Shown piece by piece: positions 1 through 7,759 of a stretch of 23,556 nucleotides of DNA (the stretch's first letter is position 1; each line of letters opens with the position of its first letter). The position numbers were made by a program, and so were the translations under genes. Below the pieces are notes generated by a model, which did no database searches, had not been told where the DNA came from, and saw only the letters and a program-made list of their open reading frames with translations. This DNA comes from UBA4055 sp964648295 (GTDB taxonomy: Bacteria > UBA4055): contig CAZYNH010000022.1 in NCBI GenBank assembly GCA_964648295.1, forward strand, positions 1 through 23,556, written 5' to 3'.

Positions 1-74
1 ATAGCTCAGTAGAAAATTAAGGCTTACGGTTACCTTTTATTTTGATGCAACTGGTGATGCAATAGAGAACCGGT

Positions 75-101
75 AAAAAAAAGCCCCGAAAAAATCGGGG
101 C
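75..101 (-). terminator. Intrinsic terminator of the C25 peptidase gene
   Basis: A perfect 7-bp GC-rich stem (83-89 with 95-101) encloses a 5-base A loop. Read on the minus strand it is followed by a run of eight T. It begins 21 bases after the stop codon of the minus-strand peptidase gene. On the plus strand the hairpin is followed, after three bases, by a weaker T run, so some two-way activity is possible. Confidence 0.85.
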
Positions 102-122
102 ATGATTTTTTGGCAAATTAAA

Positions 123-3100
123 TTAATTTTTAGCAACGATGTACCAGAAGAGTTTAGTTCCTGACGGCGTTGCTACATAAGAATTTGTCGCGACATTGGT
201 GACGAATGTAAATGTCCCGTACGGATCTTCTGAGGAATAAACATCGTAGCTTGTTGCGCCGTTAACAGAGTCCCATGATACAGTTATATCTGTCGGTCCG
301 ACAGAAGTTATCACATTGACTGGTGCTGAAGGAGGTGCGCCGCCTTCAGATACAACAAACTCTACAGAAAGCAATTTACTAGGTTCGTCAGGATCATCAG
401 ATAAAATAGTCAAACTCGCGTTATATGTTCCCAGACCAAGACCCGCTGCGCTGCAAGTATAGTTTATGGCAGAGGTTCCGCCAGACGCAACTATTCCCGT
501 CGTCGGACTGGTGATCGTAAGCCAAGAGTATGGTACAGTTTGAGAACTGACGACAATGTTATCAATCAGCCATGTTGCTCTTACAGTATTTGCACCTGCT
601 CCGGACTTCGTCATATACCCGGTAAATTTTAACTGAATATTTGCAGCTTTAACAGGAAGCTCAATATGCTGAGCTGTTGAAGTAGCAGCGTTTGCATAAT
701 ATATCTGTACCCATTCACTTCCTGTATAGTACTCAACCTTCACATAACTTCCAGTCACAAAGGAGAATGTCTGGGTAAAATCAAGATACACTGTTCCACC
801 CGCTGATGAAGTGCTGAATGCGGGAGAAGTTAATACTCCTGTTACCGTCCCGCCCGTTACCAGAGCACCACCCGAAGAAGAAGTAAAATTAGAATTCGTA
901 TAACCTGTTCCCGGGAATGTTGAGAAGTCATTGGTATGATATGTTCCACCCGGAATCTGATCGCCTACGTATGATTTAGTAATATCTGAGTAATTTAGAC
1001 CGGAAAGACCTGAATTACCGATATTAAAAGAGTCTGATACACTGGCTTCAGGTGCGGCTGTTGAAGTCACTAATGTCGGTAAGGTTATATCAGGATAACC
1101 GCCCGCGCCTGAAACTGATATATATTCCAGGGCGTGATCCGGATCGGTCGAAGTTATTGTAATGTTTCCGTTATATGTTCCCGTATCGGGAGGAGAAAAA
1201 GTCAGATTGAAAGTTTTACTGCTTGAAGGCGGAACTACGAAGTGAAGATCGTTCTTTATTTCTTTGGAAACAGATGTGACTATGTAATTTGAAATTGTTG
1301 ACATATCTCCGACAATGTATTCCGTAACATGCGAGTTCGTTATTGTGAACTGCCGAGTTGAATTCCCGCCTACAGTTACATAGCCGAAAGGAATGTTGGA
1401 GCTGCTCAGAGAAAAATCTCCGCCTGTATTCGTCAGTTCGAGAACAGTGACAGTGCTTTCGTACCGGAAATAGTTTTGTTTCGTTATCGTGAGTGTAATC
1501 TGAGTGCCTACATTTTGGGCGGGAATCGCAACAGGGATCAAAGATCCGGTACCAATAGCGGTAGCAAGTATCTGTCCGTTGGAAACAAGGGCGATCTTTG
1601 ATCCTGCATTTGCTGAAACATAAAAAACAGTCTCGCTTTCATAGAGATCCTGTTTAGAAACTGTAAGATTCTGCGGGACTTCAGAATAGACTACCTGGTA
1701 TGGATCGCCTAAAATATGGAAAAGGTAGTTCGTTTCTTCTTTCTCAGTTGTGTTATACGGCCAGCTTGAGTAATCAAGGAAATATTTTCCGTAAACCATA
1801 GCGAAAGCTGGCATGAATTCATCGTTGTCTGACGGAAGAGCTCCGTAATCAGGCATATAATTTGGCCATATATAGTCCATGATGCCCCATCCGAACGCGT
1901 CGTTCACAAAAGAATAGGAGTTGTGAGTAGCGGCCAGAACACCGAGAGCACCCGAATTGCTTCCACCATAAGTATACCTGTGGAATCTTTCCGAAAACAC
2001 TTCTACTGAATTGTCGAACATTCCCGTCTGGCAGTTCATCGAGAAAATATAGGGCAATTTGTTATTCACATTTGTTAATGAGCTGATATTTGTTGTCTGA
2101 TAAGCCGGTTCGCCCCATCCGTAATAAATGCCGTGGTCCCTGTGAACAAGCATGAACGATCCGTTATTGATAGCAGTTGTAATATTTGCCGCGAGTCCTC
2201 CTGTAAACCCTCCGGTTTCCTGTGGAGTTGCGGTAATATAACCCCTTCCGGAAGGACCGAAATATGAAGTTACCTGAGATGTGTTCGTTGCTGTTGACCA
2301 CGGGTCAACCGACGGATTCCCTTCGTAAAGGGCATTTATCCTTACTGGGGATTTTCCGAGGCTGTTCTTCAAAAAACCTCCGACAGCTTCGGAGCATATC
2401 TGAAACCATCTTTCAGTCTGCCATCCGAGGGCGGTTATGGGATATTTATAGAAATTCGTATCCGTCGGGGGGTTGGTTTCATAATTTATGATCTTGCTTA
2501 CCATAGCCTGGAGATGAGTTTCATTCTGTGCGGTCATTCGTGCGAAAACTATTTCGGGAAGGGCTTTTCCGTCTGTAGTTATTACGTCCGCATAGAAATT
2601 GTCTGAAACGCACGGGTAATAAGTGTCTGAAAAGGTCGGGCAAAAGATAGTACCGGCTGAACCAGATGTGCCGTAGTCCGCCATTAATAGAACAGCAGCG
2701 GGAGGTATGTCCCAGTTGTTGTACGCGTTGTTAATATAAGCTTCAATAGCTGCGGAAGTATTGCCGCCTATCTCGGTCGTTGTAACTATTGTCGTAGAAA
2801 TGCCCTGCTTAACCCTGAATGTTTTAAGCTGGTTCGCGTAATTCAGGTATGTTGCATTGTCAGGTATAATTATGATATATTCATACCCTGTCGCTTTTGT
2901 ATTTCTTGTTTTATTGTAATCGACCTCGCTTAGGACTGAGCTGTTAAAGATGGTATTTTTTAGGATCCTGTCCCATTCGGGTGTTCTCAATCTGTCTTCC
3001 CCGAAATGTCCATTACCGCCCTCAAAAACCACTTCGACTTTAATGTCTCTGTAAACGATCAGTTCTTTTCTGACAGGATTGTACTGGAACGGAGTTATCC

Positions 3101-3602
3101 CTAAAAGTACTACATCCACTCCTCTAATCCGAGAAGGTTCGGATATTTTTACTGGCGATTCCGGAAAATAGGCATCTTTTGAGTATATTTCCTGATTTCT
3201 GTTGTAGGTCAGAGGCATTCTGTCAATATCTATCGGGATGTTAGAGGCAGGAGCAAGATCAATATTCTGATATGTTTCCTTCCTCATGTCCGTTATTCTG
3301 AAAGACGCTTTTGCATCCTGCGGGATCGCGATATACCTTGCCGAACCGGGAAGATCCGGAGCGCCTTCATCGTTCGGCAGGAACACACCCGGAAGCTGAA
3401 CGGCAGTTAAATTTTCCCCGTTTATCTCCGCTTTTGTAAGTGCGAATTCGTTTATGGAATGAGTTATACTCACTCCGGTCGTGGCTGATTTAGCCAGACT
3501 GAAACCCTGTGAACCCCAGCTGTCGCTGAATTTTACATTCTGGGCTGACGACAGCGCCGCTATGCAAAATATCGCCGCGGCAAACAAACACTTCTTCAAC
3601 AT
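123..3602 (-). CDS. Secreted C25 (gingipain-like) cysteine peptidase with C-terminal Ig-like and FN3 domains
   Basis: Predicted extracellular cysteine endopeptidase of family C25 (gingipain type), 1159 residues. A signal peptide covers about residues 1-21 (MLKKC, then a hydrophobic stretch ending SSAQ). A propeptide-like region follows to about 240. The catalytic domain runs from about 240 to 640 and holds the His of the HRDHG motif (His490) and the Cys of MNCQTG (Cys524), the expected dyad, then the family's typical LGDP motif. After it come an Ig-like domain, a HYDIN/ASH-like domain (from about 735), further beta-rich sequence and a final fibronectin type III domain (last 85 or so residues). 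No T9SS sorting domain is visible at the C-terminus. The start is the ATG at 3602 because AGGAG lies just upstream and the signal peptide begins there. An upstream in-frame ATG at 3665 falls inside the predicted -10 element. The gene stands alone, with its own promoter and terminator. The family call is firm; substrate and attachment are unknown. Confidence 0.88.
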   Translation of the reverse strand: MLKKCLFAAAIFCIAALSSAQNVKFSDSWGSQGFSLAKSATTGVSITHSINEFALTKAEINGENLTAVQLPGVFLPNDEGAPDLPGSARYIAIPQDAKASFRITDMRKETYQNIDLAPASNIPIDIDRMPLTYNRNQEIYSKDAYFPESPVKISEPSRIRGVDVVLLGITPFQYNPVRKELIVYRDIKVEVVFEGGNGHFGEDRLRTPEWDRILKNTIFNSSVLSEVDYNKTRNTKATGYEYIIIIPDNATYLNYANQLKTFRVKQGISTTIVTTTEIGGNTSAAIEAYINNAYNNWDIPPAAVLLMADYGTSGSAGTIFCPTFSDTYYPCVSDNFYADVITTDGKALPEIVFARMTAQNETHLQAMVSKIINYETNPPTDTNFYKYPITALGWQTERWFQICSEAVGGFLKNSLGKSPVRINALYEGNPSVDPWSTATNTSQVTSYFGPSGRGYITATPQETGGFTGGLAANITTAINNGSFMLVHRDHGIYYGWGEPAYQTTNISSLTNVNNKLPYIFSMNCQTGMFDNSVEVFSERFHRYTYGGSNSGALGVLAATHNSYSFVNDAFGWGIMDYIWPNYMPDYGALPSDNDEFMPAFAMVYGKYFLDYSSWPYNTTEKEETNYLFHILGDPYQVVYSEVPQNLTVSKQDLYESETVFYVSANAGSKIALVSNGQILATAIGTGSLIPVAIPAQNVGTQITLTITKQNYFRYESTVTVLELTNTGGDFSLSSSNIPFGYVTVGGNSTRQFTITNSHVTEYIVGDMSTISNYIVTSVSKEIKNDLHFVVPPSSSKTFNLTFSPPDTGTYNGNITITSTDPDHALEYISVSGAGGYPDITLPTLVTSTAAPEASVSDSFNIGNSGLSGLNYSDITKSYVGDQIPGGTYHTNDFSTFPGTGYTNSNFTSSSGGALVTGGTVTGVLTSPAFSTSSAGGTVYLDFTQTFSFVTGSYVKVEYYTGSEWVQIYYANAATSTAQHIELPVKAANIQLKFTGYMTKSGAGANTVRATWLIDNIVVSSQTVPYSWLTITSPTTGIVASGGTSAINYTCSAAGLGLGTYNASLTILSDDPDEPSKLLSVEFVVSEGGAPPSAPVNVITSVGPTDITVSWDSVNGATSYDVYSSEDPYGTFTFVTNVATNSYVATPSGTKLFWYIVAKN

Positions 3603-3662
3603 TCCTTTTCTCCTCTGACATAGTCTATTTTTTTTACATACCTGTTGCACATAAGCAATGAC

Positions 3663-3692
3663 CAAATATAATCAAAAAAAATGTTTTGTAAA
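3663..3692 (-). promoter_or_regulatory. Predicted promoter of the C25 peptidase gene
   Basis: On the minus strand TTTACA (3692-3687) is followed after 16 bases by TATATTTG (3670-3663). Transcription would begin near 3657, giving a leader of about 55 bases before the ATG at 3602. The same two hexamers occur with 17-base spacing in front of the TPP riboswitch. Inferred from sequence only. Confidence 0.5.
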
Positions 3693-3731
3693 CAGAAAAA
3701 TTCAACCAAACAAAATGTCAGATGAAATTTC

Positions 3732-3760
3732 TTGATATAGGTTTTTCAATCACTTAAATT
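3732..3760 (+). promoter_or_regulatory. Predicted promoter of the short-chain dehydrogenase gene
   Basis: TTGATA (3732-3737), 17 bases, then TAAATT (3755-3760), which continues as TAAATTTG. An AGGAGG ribosome site follows at 3771-3776, and the ATG is at 3788. Inferred from sequence and from likeness to the other promoters in the window. Confidence 0.5.
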
Positions 3761-3787
3761 TGAAGTAAATCAGGAGGTGTTACAATT

Positions 3788-4552
3788 ATGAAGAACAAGG
3801 TCGTTTTTATTTCGGGCGCGAACAGCGGGATCGGAAAGGCGTGCGCAGAGAAATTCGCGGAAAACGGCGCAAAGCTTATATTGTGTTCAAGGGATATCGA
3901 AAAGCTGATCAAAGTGGCGGACGGTATAAGCAAAAAGTACGGCGCGGAGATCCTTACCTATCAGCTTGATGTGAGGGACAGGGAAAAGGTCGGCAAGGTC
4001 GTTTCGGGACTTCCAAAAAAGTGGCAGAAGATAGATGTGCTCATCAACAATGCCGGCGGAGCTCTGGGTCTTGAAAAATTCCAGAATGGGAACATGGACG
4101 ACTGGGACGAAATGATAGATTCGAATGTGAAAGGCCTTTTGTACCTGACGAGGAATATTCTGCCGATGATGATCAAAAACGGAAAGGGTCATGTTATAAA
4201 CATAGGTTCGATAGCCGGTATCGCTTCCTACCCGAACGGAGCCGTTTACTGCGGGGTCAAAGCGGCCGTAAGGCTGATAAGCGACGGGATCAGGATGGAC
4301 ACGGTTGACACTCCGGTCAGAGTAACAAATATTCAGCCGGGCATGGTAGAAACGAATTTCAGCGTGGTCAGGTTTCACGGGGATATGGAGAGGGCTAAGA
4401 AAGTTTATCAGGGTATAAAACCCTTGACGGCGGAAGATATTGCCGATATCATTTTCTTTTCAGCAAGCCTGCCCGGGCATGTTCAGATCTGCGAGGTGAC
4501 CGTCACTCCGACCTCTCAGGCGTCCGCGACCGTGGTTCACAAAAAATTATAG
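3788..4552 (+). CDS. YdfG-like NADP-dependent short-chain dehydrogenase
   Basis: Classical short-chain dehydrogenase/reductase of 254 residues, the usual length. It has the glycine-rich cofactor site SGANSGIG (9-16), NNAG (87-90), and the catalytic residues Asn113, Ser141, Tyr154 and Lys158 (YxxxK), followed by PG at 184-185. Along its length it resembles E. coli YdfG, for example in the LPxxW-x-IDxLINNAG stretch, the DW-x-x-MID-x-N-x-KGL segment, the VRF-x-GD segment and the LP-x-HV segment near the end. YdfG reduces or oxidises 3-hydroxy acids such as L-allo-threonine, serine and malonic semialdehyde with NADP. The substrate here is inferred from that likeness. A strong AGGAGG ribosome site fixes the start. 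The last Leu codon (TTA) is also the stop codon of thiI on the other strand. Confidence 0.85.
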   Translation: MKNKVVFISGANSGIGKACAEKFAENGAKLILCSRDIEKLIKVADGISKKYGAEILTYQLDVRDREKVGKVVSGLPKKWQKIDVLINNAGGALGLEKFQNGNMDDWDEMIDSNVKGLLYLTRNILPMMIKNGKGHVINIGSIAGIASYPNGAVYCGVKAAVRLISDGIRMDTVDTPVRVTNIQPGMVETNFSVVRFHGDMERAKKVYQGIKPLTAEDIADIIFFSASLPGHVQICEVTVTPTSQASATVVHKKL

Positions 4553-5722
4553 ATCGGTTACTTCAACAGTTTCTGCAGCCTTCCTGACGATAGCGTCTAT
4601 ATCGACTTTTGCTTCTTCTCTTTCAAGATTCGATATTTTCGAGCGCGTATTGGGATTGGGCGGGAGAAAAAGCGTGCAGCAGTCGTCGTAGGGAAGGATC
4701 GAAATGTCGAAAGTACCAATTTTTCGCGCTATCTCGATGGTTTCTTCTTTGTCGTAACAGATAAGCGGCCTTATGACAGGCAGTTCTGCGACCGAATTTA
4801 TGCAGTTGAGGTTCTCTAGGGTCTGGCTCGATACCTGGCCGAGGTTCTCTCCCGTCACAAGGGCTTTAAAGTCATAAGTTCTTGCTATTTCATTAACTAT
4901 GCGCATCATCATTCTTCTGCCGAGGACGACGAAGTACTGAGGGTCGGTGAGTTTTTTGAGCATGAGCTGGGATTCGGTGAAATTAACGGTGAAGACCCTT
5001 ATGCCCGTCTGATAATCTTTAAGTTTCCTGGCCAGCTCAAAAACCTTTTCCTTTGCCTTCTGCGATGTGTGCGGGGGAGAGTGAAAATAAACGCAGTTGA
5101 GATAACAGCCCCTTTTCTGCGCCATGTATCCCGCCACAGGAGAATCTATGCCTCCCGAAAGCAGAAGTCCGACTTTGCCGGATGAACCTACGGGGAGACC
5201 GCCGAGGCATTTGTATTTTTTTGAATAAACGATCGTGAATTCCTGTAGTATCTCGACATAAATGGTCATATCGGGATTTTTGAGATCGACCTTAAGATGC
5301 GGAAAATTATCAAACACCCTGCCACCGAGTTCGGCCGCGAGTTCGAGAGAGTTCATATCAAAGTTCTTGAACGGCCTTTTCACTTCGACCTTGAAAGTTA
5401 CCGGGGCTTTGTCTGAAATTATCTCGGCCGCCTGTCTGATGCATTCCTCCCCGATCCTGTCGAGGTCGTTTTCAGCTATGTGTCCGGGACTTATACTGTA
5501 TAGCCCGAATATCCTACTGCTGAGTTTTTCAGCTATAGTCTCAATTTCCGCCCGATCAGTTACTTCAGCCTCGAACAGAAGCCTTCCGAAGAGTTTGGTT
5601 TTTTTGATCCGGTGATCTTTTAAAAGCGCCGTGCAGTTCCTGATTACCATATCCTCGAAGAATTTCTTATTTTTTTTCTTGAGCATAAGTTCGCCGTATT
5701 TCAGCAGATATATTATTTTCAT
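4547..5722 (-). CDS. thiI: tRNA 4-thiouridine synthase ThiI, short form without rhodanese domain
   Basis: ThiI adenylates U8 of tRNA and transfers sulfur to it, giving 4-thiouridine. The 391 residues contain the N-terminal ferredoxin-like region (MKIIYLLKYGEL), a THUMP domain (about 60-165) and a PP-loop ATPase domain with SGGIDS at 189-194. The TGENLGQVSSQT segment and the DDCC-x-LF-x-PPNP segment (Cys348, Cys349) are typical of the family. The length matches the Bacillus form; the C-terminal rhodanese domain of the E. coli enzyme is missing. In E. coli that domain alone supports thiazole synthesis, so this protein may serve tRNA only, despite sitting downstream of the thiamine genes. The start overlaps the lnt stop by four bases (ATGA), so the two are probably translationally coupled. 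The stop overlaps the end of the convergent dehydrogenase gene. Confidence 0.93.
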   Translation of the reverse strand: MKIIYLLKYGELMLKKKNKKFFEDMVIRNCTALLKDHRIKKTKLFGRLLFEAEVTDRAEIETIAEKLSSRIFGLYSISPGHIAENDLDRIGEECIRQAAEIISDKAPVTFKVEVKRPFKNFDMNSLELAAELGGRVFDNFPHLKVDLKNPDMTIYVEILQEFTIVYSKKYKCLGGLPVGSSGKVGLLLSGGIDSPVAGYMAQKRGCYLNCVYFHSPPHTSQKAKEKVFELARKLKDYQTGIRVFTVNFTESQLMLKKLTDPQYFVVLGRRMMMRIVNEIARTYDFKALVTGENLGQVSSQTLENLNCINSVAELPVIRPLICYDKEETIEIARKIGTFDISILPYDDCCTLFLPPNPNTRSKISNLEREEAKVDIDAIVRKAAETVEVTDL

Positions 5723-7272
5723 TTGAGCCTTTTGCGTTTAGTGAATTTTAAGATCATAGCAAAAAGTAAAAGTGCGGCGTTCAGTCCGATGACCGTGTAA
5801 GCGAATAAGTATCCGTATTTTGTGAAGAATGTAAGTTCTTTCCCGAGCGGGACCCTAGCGGTCTTCTGAGTGTTTTTCGTTCCGATGAAGAGTATTTCCT
5901 GCTCACCAGTGGGATAAAAGACCGAGTTCTCAGCCTTGTTCGCAAGTCTAACTATGCTTCTTCTGTTCTCTATCGCCCTGAAGATATTGAATCTGCTGTG
6001 CTGATAGATCTGATCCGTGCCTTCGTACCATGCGTCATTCGAGACATTGACAAAAAACTCTGAACCTTTTCTGACAAAAGATGCGTTGTAGTAGGGGAAA
6101 AGGGCCTCGTAGCAGACATTGACATGGAATTTTGATCCTCCGGAAGCATGTAAAGGATCGAAAGTTCCGCCTTTATCAAAATTCGCCTGACCGAGAGAGA
6201 TGTCTTTCAGGAATGTGAGTATCCATGCGAAGGGGAAACTTTCGCCGAAGGGGACCAGTTTGCGTTTATCGTAACGGACTACGCGGCTGTTCTGATCGAA
6301 GAAGAAAACGCTGTTGTATTTTTTTATTTTTTCAGTCTCTGGGAAATAATCGTAGCCGAGAGAACCTATGCAGAGGTCCGCCTTTTTGTTGGATGAGAAA
6401 AGCATGAAGTCGCGCATATAACCGGGATTGTTCTCCATATAGCGGGGAAAATTGCTCTCGCCCCAGATGATGATGTCGGGATCGTCTTTCAACGAACTTT
6501 CGCTCAGGCTTAACTGGGAACTTACTATCGTCGAAAAGTTCTCGGGTTTCCATTTGTATTCGATGTCCAGACCTGGGTGAACGAGAGCAGCTCTGACAGT
6601 AGGCGACGATCTCATATTTTCAGATATATGCCCCAGCCTTATATTTCCGAATATCAGAAGCCCGAAAAAGATAAGAAGCGCGGCCTGAAGCCTCGTATAA
6701 GTCCTGAAATAATCTTTTTGGAGAACGAAAAATGCAGCCTCGTAAAGCAGAACGGATATCGTAACTATCAGCATCGAGACGAAGATAACTCCGCCAAATT
6801 CGGCTATCTGAATAAAAGCCGTTTTGTCCGTAAAAAAGTGCGCGAGAAAAGTCCACGGGAAAGCCAGTTCCTCAAAAAGCATCAGATGTTCCATGCCGCC
6901 CCAAAGCATAGGTATCGTCCATAGCGCCCGTTTGCCGAACAGCATGCGCGATGACCTGTACAAAAGCCCGAAAACGGCGTAAAAAGAAGCGTTTACGACA
7001 AAAAGCCCGATGCCGGAAATTATCCTCACCCACAGCTGATCTGCGCCCGCGTTGTAAAAGATCCAGTAAACCGATGAGAAAGACATGAACAGGCCGAATA
7101 AGAAAGAAGTCGAAGTCGCATTTTCGGGCGATCTTTCAAGGCTGTATATGAGCGGTATCAGCAGAAAAAAAACGAGATAAGAGCTTTGAACGGGCGGCAG
7201 TAACAAACCCAGTATGAGCCCAGATACCGTTACGGGTGCATAAAATTTCAATATCGGTAAAACCTTTTTCAT
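5719..7272 (-). CDS. lnt: Apolipoprotein N-acyltransferase
   Basis: Inner-membrane enzyme that adds the third acyl chain to the N-terminal cysteine of lipoproteins, the last step of lipoprotein maturation; it implies an outer membrane. It has 517 residues, the usual length. About six to seven N-terminal hydrophobic segments lie in residues 5-210, followed by a nitrilase-fold domain (about 225-465) and a last membrane helix (about 487-508). The catalytic triad is visible: Glu272 (WGES), Lys338 (KRKLVPFGE) and Cys387 (VCYEALFP). The WGES motif differs from the more common WPES. RAIENRR (432-438) is also typical of the family. The start codon has only a weak ribosome site (GCGGGAAACG). It is probably transcribed from the gap upstream (see the feature at 7289-7324), or by read-through from the thiamine operon, and then together with thiI. 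Confidence 0.93.
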   Translation of the reverse strand: MKKVLPILKFYAPVTVSGLILGLLLPPVQSSYLVFFLLIPLIYSLERSPENATSTSFLFGLFMSFSSVYWIFYNAGADQLWVRIISGIGLFVVNASFYAVFGLLYRSSRMLFGKRALWTIPMLWGGMEHLMLFEELAFPWTFLAHFFTDKTAFIQIAEFGGVIFVSMLIVTISVLLYEAAFFVLQKDYFRTYTRLQAALLIFFGLLIFGNIRLGHISENMRSSPTVRAALVHPGLDIEYKWKPENFSTIVSSQLSLSESSLKDDPDIIIWGESNFPRYMENNPGYMRDFMLFSSNKKADLCIGSLGYDYFPETEKIKKYNSVFFFDQNSRVVRYDKRKLVPFGESFPFAWILTFLKDISLGQANFDKGGTFDPLHASGGSKFHVNVCYEALFPYYNASFVRKGSEFFVNVSNDAWYEGTDQIYQHSRFNIFRAIENRRSIVRLANKAENSVFYPTGEQEILFIGTKNTQKTARVPLGKELTFFTKYGYLFAYTVIGLNAALLLFAMILKFTKRKRLK

Positions 7273-7288
7273 CGTTTCCCGCTCTTAA

Positions 7289-7324
7289 TTCCAATCCGCA
7301 TAAATTTAACAATATTTATTGGAA
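7289..7324 (-). promoter_or_regulatory. Inverted repeat around a -10-like element upstream of lnt
   Basis: A 7-bp inverted repeat, TTCCAAT (7289-7295) and ATTGGAA (7318-7324), encloses a palindromic TAAATTTA (7301-7308). The same octamer serves as a predicted -10 element elsewhere in the window. No good -35 hexamer is found at 16-18 bases. It could be an operator-flanked promoter for lnt-thiI. The rest of the 7273-7373 gap holds only AT-rich sequence. Confidence 0.3.
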
Positions 7325-7373
7325 ATAAAAAACAATTCTTTGATCTTTTAAAACTGAATTATTACACGCTTAA

Positions 7374-7715
7374 TTACGATTTAGCTTTAAGCGCTATCAT
7401 AAGCAGCATATATGCGCCCGCAGTAAGAGTCACCGAGATCAAAAGGCTGATATAAAAATTGATATGCATTTTTAAGAACACAGGTAGAGCTATGAACAGC
7501 ACTAACGACGGGATCACAAGCCAGAAGATATCCTTCGAGACTTCTGAAATTTTTTGAACATCACCCGTATCAATATACATCCAGACGAACGCCAGAACAG
7601 AGAGGAGCGGCAGTGATGCGAGAAGCGCTCCAGCTGTTGAATTCCGCTTCGATATCTCCGATACTGCTACGATAACAACAGCTGATATGATTACTTTTAC
7701 GATGTAATAGATCAT
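7374..7715 (-). CDS. Small integral membrane protein, DUF3147-like
   Basis: A 113-residue hydrophobic protein with four predicted membrane helices (about 5-20, 27-47, 63-81 and 86-108). The sequence pattern, with SEISKRNSTAGALLASLPLLS after the first helix, resembles the DUF3147 family, whose function is not known. A GAAGGA ribosome site lies about eight bases before the ATG. It follows thiC by 44 bases with no terminator between them, so it is probably the last gene of the thiamine operon. That position would suit a membrane step in thiamine or precursor handling, but nothing in the sequence shows this. The family call rests on recognition of the pattern alone. Confidence 0.7.
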   Translation of the reverse strand: MIYYIVKVIISAVVIVAVSEISKRNSTAGALLASLPLLSVLAFVWMYIDTGDVQKISEVSKDIFWLVIPSLVLFIALPVFLKMHINFYISLLISVTLTAGAYMLLMIALKAKS

Positions 7716-7759
7716 AAATTATTTCCTTCGAAAGCTATTTAAAGCTGTAACACGATATA

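Noticed and set aside
1..30. TAGCTCAGT near the left edge, reminiscent of the tRNA D-arm.
   Set aside because: No acceptor stem, anticodon arm or T-arm follows; the next bases are AT-rich and do not fold as a tRNA.
2..76. A plus-strand stretch that translates plausibly (VTFYFDATGDAIENR followed by TAA) and could be the end of a gene entering from the left.
   Set aside because: The same frame has a stop at 2-4 and no start codon after it, so it could only be real with a frameshift outside or at the edge. The other two frames also close within 20 bases. Too little sequence to support a gene.
3603..3665. A longer N-terminus for the C25 peptidase beginning at 3665.
   Set aside because: It would place charged residues before a clean signal peptide, has no ribosome site, and its ATG lies in the predicted -10 element.
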